From assembly GCA_934254815.1 (NCBI GenBank), contig CAKQME010000001.1, positions 1 to 64,000 of the forward strand: a stretch of 64,000 bases of DNA. Direction: 5' to 3'. The notes under the pieces are model-generated. The model worked only from the letters and a program-made list of their open reading frames with translations, ran no database searches and had not been told where the DNA came from. Numbering within the stretch: the stretch's first letter is position 1; the number at the start of each line of letters is the position of its first letter. The stretch comes from an uncultured Clostridia bacterium (lineage in GTDB: Bacteria > Bacillota > Clostridia > Christensenellales > Borkfalkiaceae). The position numbers were made by a program, and so were the translations under genes. Below are positions 8,270 through 15,568 of this stretch, in pieces.

Positions 8270-8896
8270 ATGAAGATTTTATTTTTCGGAGACAGTATAA
8301 CAGATATGTGCCGAAACCGCGAAACCGATTTTACCGCGTTCAGTTACGGAAACGGCTATCCTTTTTTGGTTCAGGCGGAATTGGGCAGTAAATATCCCAA
8401 ACAGTACGAAATATTAAACCGCGGAATAAGCGGTAACCGCGTCGTGGATCTCTACGCGCGTATAAAGTGCGATTGCTGGAATCTTAACCCCGACGTCGTC
8501 AGTATTCTTATAGGTATCAACGATATATGGCACGAAATCGCCCGGCAGAACGGCGTCGATATTGAAAGATACGAAAGAGTTTATCGTATGATTTTAGAAG
8601 ATACGAAAAAGAGACTTCCAGACGTTAAATTTATGTTGCTTGAACCGTTCGTGCTTGAAGGCGAGGCGACAAAAGATAACCTCGAAGCGTTCGAAACCGT
8701 TCGCGAGTATGCTAAAGTCGTTAAGAAACTTGCCGCGGAATACGGCGCGATATTTGTTCCGTTGCAGGATAAATTCGACGAGGCGGCTGCGAAAAACGGC
8801 GCGAGCTATTATTTAGCCGACGGAGTTCACCCGTCGATAGTCGGAGCGAATTTGATCGCGACGGAATGGCTTAAAGCTTTTGAAAAAATCAGATAA
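8270..8896 (+). CDS. SGNH/GDSL-family hydrolase
   Basis: 208 residues with all SGNH blocks: GDSITD (nucleophile Ser near residue 8), GISGNR (block II), GINDIW (block III, oxyanion Asn) and DGVHPS (block V, Asp-His). No signal peptide, so it is probably a cytoplasmic esterase or deacetylase for small esters or acetylated sugars; the substrate cannot be named. AAGGTG lies 6 nt before the ATG at 8270, which is preferred over a GTG at 8261 inside that site. It may share the ktr transcript. Confidence 0.88.
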   Translation: MKILFFGDSITDMCRNRETDFTAFSYGNGYPFLVQAELGSKYPKQYEILNRGISGNRVVDLYARIKCDCWNLNPDVVSILIGINDIWHEIARQNGVDIERYERVYRMILEDTKKRLPDVKFMLLEPFVLEGEATKDNLEAFETVREYAKVVKKLAAEYGAIFVPLQDKFDEAAAKNGASYYLADGVHPSIVGANLIATEWLKAFEKIR

Positions 8897-8938
8897 AAAA
8901 AGTAATCGCTTGTTTAACGATTACTCTTAAATATTATT

Positions 8939-8965
8939 AAAGGGGCTTTTTACAGCCCCTTTTTT
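8939..8965. terminator. Bidirectional terminator between convergent genes
   Basis: AAAGGGGCT pairs with AGCCCCTTT and is flanked by A-rich and T-rich tracts, so it works on both strands. A second hairpin, AGTAATCG/CGATTACT, lies just upstream (about 8901-8926). Confidence 0.85.
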
Positions 8966-8973
8966 ATGTCGGT

Positions 8974-10182
8974 TTAACCGTTTGCCTGTTCTTTAAGCTT
9001 TTCTTTGTATGCTTTAAGATTTGCTTCGGCTTTTTCTATATCGCCTTTGTGCGCCGCTTCGAATTTGTCGAAATATTCGGTTTTGGCGTTGTTTATAGTT
9101 GTTTCGAGGTTTTTGGCTTCTGCGTTGAGTTTATCCGTAATCTCTGCGGGGAATTTCGCCTGAACGTCTTTCAGCTGAGTTTCGAAGCCTTTTGCGATTG
9201 TGATCGCACTCTCCCAGGTTGCGTTTGCTTTATTGCCCAAATCTTCAACCTTTTTTACGAGCTTGTCGTAATTTTCTTCGCTCAATTTAAGCGACGCTTC
9301 CGCTTTTACCTTTTCTTCTCCGTCGACGGTAATCGAAGCTACTAATTTTCTTTCTTTTAAGACCTCGGCTTTCGAGTTGCGGAGTTCCGCTAAAAGTTTC
9401 TGATACTCGGAATCGGGCGAGACAAGGGTGTTGTAACGCGCGTTGTCCATTTCCTCTATAGCCTTGCTGTATAATTTAAGAATTGCATCGTAAGATTTAT
9501 AAGTTTTTGCGTAAATCGCGCCCATACCGTTGATTATTTTAGCGGTCTCTTCTCTTTCCGCAAAAGAGATGTAATAAGCCTTGGCTTTAAAGTATGCGTC
9601 GCGCATTTCTTCGGTCAGAAGTTCGGCGGTTTCAACTCTGTCGAGCTTTATCATCGCAATAAGTTGTTCGTCGGTTTTGTCTTTAACGTCCTCTTCCGTG
9701 CGGGAGGGGTTTTTGAGCGCGATTTTTTTAAGCTCTTCGGTCTTAGCGGCTTCTGCTTTTTTAATCTGAGCGTTTATGCCGTTGTCCTCGATGAACTTGT
9801 TTACTTTTTTCTCGGCTTTTTCGTAGATATCTTTGGCAAATTTTGTGTCGCCCGAAACGGAAATGTTAATGTTGTTTTTATCCGCCGAGGCTTCGCCTTT
9901 TACGATATAGCCCGTTTCGGTTGCAAGCGATACGACTAATTGTACGGCTTCGTCAGAAGTCTTGCCGACGAACGCTTCGCCCGCAAGAATAACGCTGCCG
10001 TCGTCGTTCAGCGCGGTTGCCGATACTACTTTGTTGTCTTTGTCTACGATAAATTCAACGCTGGGGTTAATGTCTACGGTCATTCTCGTAGCTTCGGGCG
10101 CGTCGTTTTTACAGCCCGTAAACGAACAGACGGTAAAAAGCGTGGCTATAGACAATAAGATAGCTGTAATTCTTTTTTTCAT
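8974..10182 (-). CDS. Lipoprotein with an RsgI-like middle domain and a coiled-coil tail
   Basis: 402 residues. Lipoprotein signal with Cys at residue 24 (FTGCK). Residues about 33-110 (VDINPSVEFIVDKDNKVVSA, then LNDDG) match the extracytoplasmic middle domain of RsgI anti-sigma factors. The usual cytosolic anti-sigma part and transmembrane helix are missing. Residues about 110-400 are Lys/Glu/Ala-rich, mostly helical and probably coiled coil. It would sit on the outer face of the membrane. Spore or envelope stress sensing is possible, but nothing nearby proves it. AAGGAG precedes the ATG at 10182. Confidence 0.75.
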   Translation of the reverse strand: MKKRITAILLSIATLFTVCSFTGCKNDAPEATRMTVDINPSVEFIVDKDNKVVSATALNDDGSVILAGEAFVGKTSDEAVQLVVSLATETGYIVKGEASADKNNINISVSGDTKFAKDIYEKAEKKVNKFIEDNGINAQIKKAEAAKTEELKKIALKNPSRTEEDVKDKTDEQLIAMIKLDRVETAELLTEEMRDAYFKAKAYYISFAEREETAKIINGMGAIYAKTYKSYDAILKLYSKAIEEMDNARYNTLVSPDSEYQKLLAELRNSKAEVLKERKLVASITVDGEEKVKAEASLKLSEENYDKLVKKVEDLGNKANATWESAITIAKGFETQLKDVQAKFPAEITDKLNAEAKNLETTINNAKTEYFDKFEAAHKGDIEKAEANLKAYKEKLKEQANG

Positions 10183-10214
10183 AATAACGTTTTTCTCCTT
10201 TTTATTATAATGCT

Positions 10215-10268
10215 ATTCGGCGTACCGAATTGCAAGTATAGTATAACATATATTTTATTTGCGGTCAA
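10215..10268 (-). promoter_or_regulatory. Promoter of the RsgI-like lipoprotein with downstream palindrome
   Basis: Minus strand: -35 TTGACC (10263-10268), 17-bp spacer, -10 TATACT (10240-10245). Just downstream, in the 5' leader, is the palindrome ATTCGGCGTACCGAAT (10215-10230), a possible operator or small hairpin. Confidence 0.6.
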
Positions 10269-10394
10269 TAATCTTAAAAAAATTTATTTGTCAAATTTTA
10301 GTGTGCTGTTGAATTTTTAACAGAAGACTGCGGAATGTTAAATTTTTCACCGTAAAAAAATTAAAAAGAAGATAATAAAACTGTTTAATTTTAG

Positions 10395-10424
10395 TTGACA
10401 TATATTTATATTTTATGTTACAAT
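10395..10424 (+). promoter_or_regulatory. Promoter of a candidate ncRNA
   Basis: TTGACA (10395-10400), 18-bp spacer, TACAAT (10419-10424). No open reading frame follows; structured sequence starts at 10431. Confidence 0.6.
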
Positions 10425-10430
10425 AGCCAA

Positions 10431-10572
10431 GGCTCAAGCACATGAGTTCGTTTCTATCGGTAAGAATGGGATTTTTCGAGGTTCTTTTATATTGAAAAGA
10501 TAGATGCGAGCCTGTCGTTTATAATTTTAAAAGAGCTTTCAGAAAAAATCAATATAGTAAAAGCAATTTTTT
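10431..10572 (+). ncRNA. Candidate structured small RNA upstream of the tRNA array
   Basis: Starts about 7 nt after a promoter. GGCTC (10431-10435) pairs with GAGCC (10508-10512), and inside it CTATC (10454-10458) pairs with GATAG (10499-10503). A weak terminator (GCTTT with AAAGC, then AATTTTTT) ends near 10572. It matches no family I recognise; it lacks the GGAA-loop region of SRP RNA. It fills the gap between the lipoprotein gene and the tRNAs. Confidence 0.4.
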
Positions 10573-10612
10573 AAAGATAAAATAATTATTTTTGAAAAAC
10601 GGCTAAAAACAG

Positions 10613-10641
10613 TTGACAATTTTTCTTTGATAGTGTAGAAT
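10613..10641 (+). promoter_or_regulatory. tRNA array promoter
   Basis: TTGACA (10613-10618), 17-bp spacer, TAGAAT (10636-10641), 18 bp before tRNA-fMet. Confidence 0.8.
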
Positions 10642-10658
10642 AAATAAGCATTATGCGA

Positions 10659-10736
<78 letters not shown>

Positions 10737-10747
10737 TTGTTTTGTTT

Positions 10748-10772
10748 TAGGCGAACGGTCGGTTCGCCTAGG
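10748..10772 (+). other. Hairpin between tRNA genes
   Basis: TTAGGCGAA pairs with TTCGCCTA between tRNA-fMet and tRNA-Met. No T tract follows, so it is more likely a processing element than a terminator. A smaller hairpin, CGGACggtaGTCCG, sits before tRNA-Glu (10872-10885). Confidence 0.5.
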
Positions 10773-10786
10773 ATAAGACGTAATGT

Positions 10787-10863
10787 GGCGGCGTAGCTTA
10801 GTTGGTTATAGCGGCCGGTTCATACCCGGCAGGTCGTTGGTTCGAATCTGACCGCCGCTACCA
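10787..10863 (+). tRNA. Elongator tRNA-Met (CAT)
   Basis: 77 nt with CCA encoded. Acceptor GGCGGCG/CGCCGCT, anticodon loop TTCATAC closed by GCCGG/CCGGC. The 3' end CGCCGCTACCA and the anticodon arm resemble elongator Met tRNA of B. subtilis, so it is probably not the lysidine-type tRNA-Ile with the same gene anticodon. Confidence 0.9.
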
Positions 10864-10906
10864 GACAATGACGGACGGTAGTCCGATTACATATAAAAAT
10901 AAATAA

Positions 10907-10981
10907 GGCCCCTTGGTCAAGCGGTTAAGACATCGCCCTTTCACGGCGGTATCATGGGTTCGAATCCCGTAGGGGTCACCA
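10907..10981 (+). tRNA. tRNA-Glu (TTC); integration site of the mobile element
   Basis: 75 nt with CCA encoded. Acceptor GGCCCCT/AGGGGTC, anticodon loop CTTTCAC (TTC). Its last bases AGGGGTCACCA, plus one following A, are repeated at 19856-19867, marking it as the attachment site of the 10.97-19.87 kb element. The gene stays intact at the left junction. Confidence 0.95.
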
Positions 10982-10982
10982 A
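10971..10982 (+). other. Left attachment site (attL core)
   Basis: AGGGGTCACCAA at the 3' end of tRNA-Glu, identical to 19856-19867. Confidence 0.85.
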
Positions 10983-10989
10983 ACAAGTT

Positions 10990-11030
10990 AAAGGCGAACC
11001 CGTTTCCTTTAGGAGACGGATTCGCCTTTA
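10990..11030 (+). terminator. Terminator of the tRNA array, supplied by the mobile element
   Basis: AAAGGCGAACCCGT pairs with ACGGATTCGCCTTT. It lies inside the element, 9 nt after tRNA-Glu, and replaces the displaced chromosomal terminator found beyond the right junction (19873-19913). Confidence 0.8.
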
Positions 11031-11064
11031 TCATATACTTCAGAAAGACTTATTAAACGAAAAA

Positions 11065-11098
11065 CGGCGTGCGAGAGTATATCTCACACGCCGCTTTT
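11065..11098. terminator. Bidirectional terminator at the element's left end
   Basis: ACGGCGTGCGAG pairs with CTCACACGCCG, with T tracts on both strands. On the minus strand it would end the mobilization operon. Confidence 0.7.
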
Positions 11099-11139
11099 GC
11101 TTTGTAACCACCGTTTTTCAAATACGGCGATTTTGTCGC

Positions 11140-11411
11140 CTATGTATTAGCGACATCCTTTTGTTCGTCAAAAGAATTATTTATTAGTAATTTTTTATTA
11201 TTAAGTTGTAATTTTTGCCTTTCGGCTTTCCAAAGTTCAAATTCGCTTTTTGCTTCCTCCGTTTCAAAATACCGACGAATTGCGGGCAATAACGCTCTCG
11301 CCAATCCGTCGAGCGCATAATCGGGTATTCCCGTAGTGTTCTTTCGCTTTCTCGTGCTTTTTCCCTCCGATAGAGTTATTCGTTAAATTTCATATTCAGT
11401 TTTCTTTTCAT
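11140..11411 (-). pseudogene. Small conserved mobile-element protein, frameshifted
   Basis: The minus strand has AAAGGAG then ATG near 11411, beginning MKRK and then MKFNE. The readable product continues in three successive frames: a basic stretch (TLSEGKSTRKRKK) and then NTTGIPDYALDGLARALLP through EFELWKAERQK to TAG at 11140. Adding one A in each of two short A runs (near 11386 and 11346) joins all three into about 90 residues. Small proteins with a PDYAL motif are common beside relaxase genes of Firmicutes elements, from memory. Function unknown. Confidence 0.6.
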
Positions 11412-11558
11412 TTTTATGGCTCCTTTTTCTAAATTTTTCTCAGCCTCGCATGAATGCGACTTGAAAACAGGTCGGACTTACTTTTTCATTACTTTCATCT
11501 CGGTATCATACCTTCTCTTAAAATGCCGACGCTTATGTTTCCGTTCGGCAAGTTTTAC

Positions 11559-12527
11559 TTACTTGCCTTTAAATATATTGTTGGAATTTACGCGGGCGCG
11601 TTTTTTCTCCCGCTCTTGTTCTTGACGACGACTTGCCGCCTGTTTTGCCTCGGCAAGTTCTTCGGGCGCGTATTCAAGCAATGTTTTTAATAACTTTACC
11701 GCGCCTTCGTTTGTCGTTACCGCTTTTTCTTGCTTTTTAAGTTCCGCGTATAAATCGCCGTTATCTTTTGCGAGAATATCGTTTTTTCGTTGTAATTCTC
11801 CGTTTTTTGTGCGTAACGCGATAATTTCCGTTTCCTTTTTCTTACCCGAAAACGGAATCTTTTCAGATTTTGCCGATTCGTAACTTTCAAGCAATTCTTT
11901 CACAGGTTTTACGGCGGCTTGCGCTTCTTCCGCTTCGCGAACCTTCGCTTCGGCGGCTTCGGTCATCTTTTTCGTCTTGTAAGCAACCGTATCCAAGTGT
12001 TTCACCGTGCTTCCTTCCTTACCGCGCTCCAAACCGTATTTCTTTCCGACGGCTTCGTAAAAATCCGTCTGCAAATCGCGTAATGCGGTTCGGTCGAAAA
12101 GTTCTTTTGCGCACAATCTGCCGCCTGTTACGGGCATAAGATTGAAATGTAAATGCGGCGTGCTTTCGTCCAAATGAACGACTGCCGATACAACGTTTTC
12201 TTTGCCGTAGCGTTCGGAGAAAAAATCCGTGCAATCGGCAAAAAATTGTTTCTGTTGTTCTGCCGTAATCCGGTCGAAAAATTCTTTATCCGAACCTAAA
12301 ATAAACGACGTTATAAGCACCGCGTCGTCCTTGATTTTTCGTTTAGGCGAAAGTTGGTTAATGCGTTCGTCGATAAATAAAAGGTACTTTTTCTCATGCG
12401 GTACGGCATGGTAATTCAGACGCGTTTTCGATTTGTCGATTTGCGGATTTCGCGTGGACTTATAATTCTCGTCGCGTTCGTTTTCTCTCTCGATTCCGAC
12501 AACGTCGGCGCGCTTATATTTTTCCAT
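11559..12527 (-). CDS. MobV/Pre-family relaxase
   Basis: 322 residues. The N-terminal relaxase domain carries GIERENERDENYKS (about residues 11-24) and the metal-binding three-His motif HLDESTPHLHFNLMPV (about 118-133). Residues about 190-320 are a charged coiled coil (EEAQAAVKPVKELL onward) ending in a basic tail. It should nick the oriT just upstream and lead the strand into a recipient. A strong SD (GGAGGTGAT) and the family-typical start MNYVVFSM lie upstream in another frame; removing a 7-bp ATGCCAC duplication would fuse them to EKYKRADV, so the true N-terminus may be disrupted. Confidence 0.88.
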   Translation of the reverse strand: MEKYKRADVVGIERENERDENYKSTRNPQIDKSKTRLNYHAVPHEKKYLLFIDERINQLSPKRKIKDDAVLITSFILGSDKEFFDRITAEQQKQFFADCTDFFSERYGKENVVSAVVHLDESTPHLHFNLMPVTGGRLCAKELFDRTALRDLQTDFYEAVGKKYGLERGKEGSTVKHLDTVAYKTKKMTEAAEAKVREAEEAQAAVKPVKELLESYESAKSEKIPFSGKKKETEIIALRTKNGELQRKNDILAKDNGDLYAELKKQEKAVTTNEGAVKLLKTLLEYAPEELAEAKQAASRRQEQEREKKRARVNSNNIFKGK

Positions 12528-12577
12528 GTGGCATACTAAATACGACGTAATTCATCACCTCCGTGGACTCTTTTTCG

Positions 12578-12630
12578 ATACCTTTTCCAAAAAGGTATAA
12601 CTCACTATACCAAATCGCTTCGCGTTTGGT
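12578..12630 (-). other. Putative origin of transfer (oriT), pMV158 type
   Basis: The minus strand reads TATAGTGAGTTATACC within the inverted repeat GGTATA/TATACC (12594-12611), closely matching the pMV158 nick region TAGTGTG/TTATAC. The expected nick lies between 12601 and 12600. Two overlapping hairpins flank it: ATACCTTTT/AAAAGGTAT (12578-12598) and CCAAATCGC/GCGTTTGG (12610-12629). Like other MobV origins it lies directly upstream of the relaxase gene. Confidence 0.75.
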
Positions 12631-12778
12631 GCCGTTCGCCCTTGCAGGGGGCTTGTGTCCGTCGAAAAAACAACGACTTCGCCGTAACAAGACGAACGAA
12701 TATTTAAATGTTTTTAATGTGGTTTTTATAACTATTCTCTCCTTTGAAATTATTTTTGTCGTGAAAATTTTATATCGC

Positions 12779-12859
12779 TCACGGCGGACGATATTGATTG
12801 TAATTTGTCATTGTTCTACCTCCCGAAAGACGACAAAAAGCCGCTGATATTTTTTCCAT
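12779..12859 (-). CDS. Possible 26-residue leader peptide of the mobilization operon
   Basis: ATG at 12859 reads MEKISAAFCRLSGGRTMTNY and ends QYRPP at 12779. A second in-frame ATG is preceded by GGGAGGT. It lies between the operon promoter and the relaxase. Nothing identifies a function and it may not be translated. Confidence 0.3.
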   Translation of the reverse strand: MEKISAAFCRLSGGRTMTNYNQYRPP

Positions 12860-13241
12860 CACCGACTTAAAGCATGAGTATTAAGTTTTTGTTTTCGTTA
12901 CATAAAGCCCCTCCGATTTTTACATATGGATAAAAAATCCGCGCGATTTCGGTTGCCTTTATAGGCTCGTTCTTCGCACGGATTTCAATCCCGAATTATT
13001 TAATTTTTAGTCGATTTTATCTGAAAAATCGTATCACAATAAAACCCACGTCGAAATCTCTCTTTTTAACGATTTCAACGCCCGTCGCGGAATTGCTACA
13101 CCTAATAGCAACTCTATGGTAAACGACGGTAATTCTACTTGTTCGATTCCCCGAAAGGGAACGAACAATCGGGCAACTTATTCACGCCCGACAACGCCTT
13201 TTCTTACAGCGTAACGCTTGACCTTATATTAAGTCAATTTT
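12860..13241 (-). other. Long structured leader of the mobilization operon
   Basis: Between the LexA-box promoter and the first minus-strand ORFs are about 380 nt with no real gene. They contain a terminator-like hairpin (12932-12985), a perfect-looking stem GTTCGATTCCC/GGGAACGAAC (about 13140-13169), and a start-stop minigene (GGAGGGGCTTT then ATG TAA near 12900). This looks like an untranslated leader with attenuation or translational control. Confidence 0.5.
12932..12985 (-). terminator. Terminator or attenuator inside the mobilization leader
   Basis: On the minus strand AAATCCGTGCG pairs with CGCGCGGATTTTTT and ends in a T run. It lies between promoter and relaxase, so read-through must be regulated or partial. 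Confidence 0.6.
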
Positions 13242-13270
13242 ATTATAACATACGAACATTTGTTCGTCAA
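13242..13270 (-). promoter_or_regulatory. Mobilization promoter with embedded LexA (SOS) box
   Basis: Minus strand: -35 TTGACG (13265-13270), 17-bp spacer, -10 TATAAT (13242-13247). The palindrome CGAACATTTGTTCG (13253-13266) lies in the spacer and overlaps the -35. It fits the Gram-positive LexA/DinR consensus CGAACnnnnGTTCG exactly, so DNA damage should induce the relaxase operon. Confidence 0.8.
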
Positions 13271-13334
13271 GTGCTTTTGGTTAAAAAAATTGAAATTTCA
13301 CATAAAAAATTTTAGTTGCGACCTATCCTTGTTC

Positions 13335-13363
13335 TTGTAAATTATGAATAATTATGTTATAAT
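13335..13363 (+). promoter_or_regulatory. Promoter of the restriction-modification genes
   Basis: TTGTAA (13335-13340), 17-bp spacer, TATAAT (13358-13363), 30 bp before the XRE start codon. Confidence 0.65.
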
Positions 13364-13393
13364 ATTGTTATATAGAACACTTTGGGGTATAGT

Positions 13394-13579
13394 ATGACTT
13401 TTGGTGAAAAAGTAAAAAATGTTAGGCTTCAACTATTTCTTAGCCAAGAAAAATTTGCAAAACAATTGGGAGTCTCGTTTGCAACGGTAAATCGTTGGGA
13501 AAAAGGTGTTTGCGAACCGAACTATGAGGGACAAAAAGCGTTTCATGAATTTTGCAAAAAAAATGATATTCGAATTTAG
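13394..13579 (+). CDS. Small XRE regulator, possible R-M controller
   Basis: 61 residues, almost only a helix-turn-helix (LSQEKFAKQLGVSFATVNRWE, about residues 16-36). It precedes the two methyltransferase genes by 49 nt in the same direction, the position of control proteins in restriction-modification operons. ATG at 13394 is chosen over TTG at 13382 because GGGG lies 6 nt upstream. It is shorter than typical C proteins, so the control role is inferred from context. Confidence 0.75.
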   Translation: MTFGEKVKNVRLQLFLSQEKFAKQLGVSFATVNRWEKGVCEPNYEGQKAFHEFCKKNDIRI

Positions 13580-13628
13580 AATGGATAATAATAGCGAATA
13601 TTTTGCAGAGTAACTTTAGAGGTGTGTT

Positions 13629-14333
13629 ATGAAGAGATTTTTATTTAAAAATTGTGATTATAAACTTTTACTTAAAGAGATTAAGGATTCCGGAATTAAA
13701 ATAGATGCTGTAATAACAGATCCACCATATGGTGTAAGTCGCAAAAACCAATTAGGTTTTAGCAATATGGGAAGGTCGGGAATGAATTATGGTGAGTGGG
13801 ACTACAATTTCGATCAAAAAGAATGGATTCGATTATGCGCCCCGCTTATAAAGCCCGGTGGTTCAATTATAGTTTTTAATGATTGGAAAAATTTTTCATA
13901 TATAGTAGAAGAACTTGATGATCAAGGATTTTCAATGAAGGATGTTATTCGTTGGGTGAAGCCTAATCCAATGCCAAGAAATACTGCGCGTCGGTATGTT
14001 GGGGATTTCGAGCTGGCAATTTGGGCAGTAAAAGATGGCGGGAAATGGACATTTAATAAAACCGAAGGATCTTCTTATTTAAGACCAATCTATAAATGTC
14101 CAAGCGTATCAAGTGCTAAAAGATTGCATCCAACGCAGAAGCCGTTAAAACTAATTGAGGATATATTAAAAGTTCACACGAATGAAAACGATGTCGTTTT
14201 GGATTTGTTTACTGGTTCTGGCACAACAGCAGAAGCATGCTTGAAAAATAATCGTATTTTTATTGGTTCTGAATTAGATAAGGACTATTATGAAAAGGCG
14301 ATGGAGAGGCTTAAATGTTATATTCCCCAATAA
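13629..14333 (+). CDS. Type II DNA methyltransferase M1 (beta class, N6-adenine or N4-cytosine)
   Basis: 234 residues. Motif IV DPPYG (about residues 31-35) precedes motif I LDLFTGSGTTAEAC (about 195-208), the beta-class order. HPTQKP (about 177) is the conserved sequence before motif X. It should protect one strand of the recognition site. It overlaps the next methyltransferase by 19 nt, and two enzymes of different classes beside one nuclease are typical for an asymmetric (type IIS) site. Clearly AT-rich. Confidence 0.92.
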   Translation: MKRFLFKNCDYKLLLKEIKDSGIKIDAVITDPPYGVSRKNQLGFSNMGRSGMNYGEWDYNFDQKEWIRLCAPLIKPGGSIIVFNDWKNFSYIVEELDDQGFSMKDVIRWVKPNPMPRNTARRYVGDFELAIWAVKDGGKWTFNKTEGSSYLRPIYKCPSVSSAKRLHPTQKPLKLIEDILKVHTNENDVVLDLFTGSGTTAEACLKNNRIFIGSELDKDYYEKAMERLKCYIPQ

Positions 14334-15568
14334 ACTATCAAGGCAACAAATCGCGAATTGTTGACAAATTGTTACCATATATTCCCCAAAACACATCATC
14401 TATTCGCGAAATATTTTGTGGAAGTGCTATTCTATCTTTCTCTTCATCCATTGATAATGTTTATTTAAATGACACAAATAGATTTGTTTTAGATTTAATT
14501 CAATATTTTTACTCAAATAATGCGGAAGAAATTATTAAAAAAACAGATAGCATAATTTCACAATATGGCTTAACAAATACTTATTATGAAGGTAAAAGTG
14601 TTTATGTCGAAGAAAAACATGAAGGGCTTTCACGATATAATAAAGAAGCCTATAATAAATTAAAAAACGATTATAACAAAGACAAAGATATTTCAAAGTT
14701 ATTTGTTTTAGTGGTTTATGGATTTAATCATTTTCTGAGATTTAATAGAAAGAATGAGTTTAATGTACCTGTTGGTAAAATTGATTTTGTTGAATCGTTG
14801 AGGAATAGAACACTTGAATATTGTAAAGCTGTTCAAAGTAAAAAACTCACATTAACAAATCTTGACTTTAGGGCAAAATGCCTATATGAAAACCAAAAAC
14901 AAAGTGATTTGTTCTATTTTGATCCACCATATTTAATAACACAAGCACCCTACAACTCTTTTTGGAGCGAAAAGGATGAAAAAGATTTACTTGACTTGTT
15001 AGATAATCTTAACGATAGAGGGTATAAATTTCTTTTATCAAATGTTGTTGAATCAAATGGAAAAGTAAATTTTTTATTAAAAGAGTGGATGAAAAAATAT
15101 ACTGTAAAACACATAAAACGCCAATATTTAAATTCAAGTTATCAAAAAAAGAATTTAAGCGGTGCAGATGAAGTAATAATTTATAACTATAGTGAGGACG
15201 AGATGAATAATAGAGATGCCGGTAGAAGTGGGAATAGAAAAGGTTATAAGGTATTTTCGATAAATACGACCGTGAGAAACCCTAAGAGAAATATGGAATT
15301 CTTACGTCATTTTGTTCCCTATGAAGGTAAGGATTTTTATGACGAGTTATCATACCAATATTTCTTTGATTTAGTAGTTGATGGTGTTTATAGGCTTTCT
15401 GATATACCCGAATATGTCAAAAAGAAAATTGCCGATGGAGAGAAACTCACTATTAGTGAAGCTAAGGAAGCAATTAAAAATAATCCGCAAGCAACAGGTC
15501 TACACGGTAGAGTTATGACACAACTGCGCTCTATGAAAGATAAGGTTTTTTACGTTTTGAAAGGGTAA
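14315..15568 (+). CDS. D12-class adenine methyltransferase M2, reading on into the nuclease N-terminus
   Basis: The open frame has 417 residues. Residues 1-290 are a complete Dam-like alpha-class enzyme: INYQGNKSRI (motif X), IREIFCGSAIL (motif I) and FYFDPPYL (motif IV), ending EVIIYNY as D12 enzymes do. From Met297 (ATG at 15203, with GAGGA upstream) the frame continues as the start of the adjacent endonuclease. Either this is an in-frame fusion, or one T is missing at about 15190, where TATTAG would give a normal stop. Confidence 0.88.
   Translation: MLYSPINYQGNKSRIVDKLLPYIPQNTSSIREIFCGSAILSFSSSIDNVYLNDTNRFVLDLIQYFYSNNAEEIIKKTDSIISQYGLTNTYYEGKSVYVEEKHEGLSRYNKEAYNKLKNDYNKDKDISKLFVLVVYGFNHFLRFNRKNEFNVPVGKIDFVESLRNRTLEYCKAVQSKKLTLTNLDFRAKCLYENQKQSDLFYFDPPYLITQAPYNSFWSEKDEKDLLDLLDNLNDRGYKFLLSNVVESNGKVNFLLKEWMKKYTVKHIKRQYLNSSYQKKNLSGADEVIIYNYSEDEMNNRDAGRSGNRKGYKVFSINTTVRNPKRNMEFLRHFVPYEGKDFYDELSYQYFFDLVVDGVYRLSDIPEYVKKKIADGEKLTISEAKEAIKNNPQATGLHGRVMTQLRSMKDKVFYVLKG

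Noticed and set aside
10431..10572. SRP (4.5S) or 6S RNA
   Set aside because: No GGAA-loop region of SRP RNA and no clear 6S central bubble; left as an unassigned candidate.
11416..11690. Plus-strand ORFs opposite the relaxase 3' end
   Set aside because: They mirror the relaxase and PDYAL-protein coding strand, lack SDs and resemble nothing.
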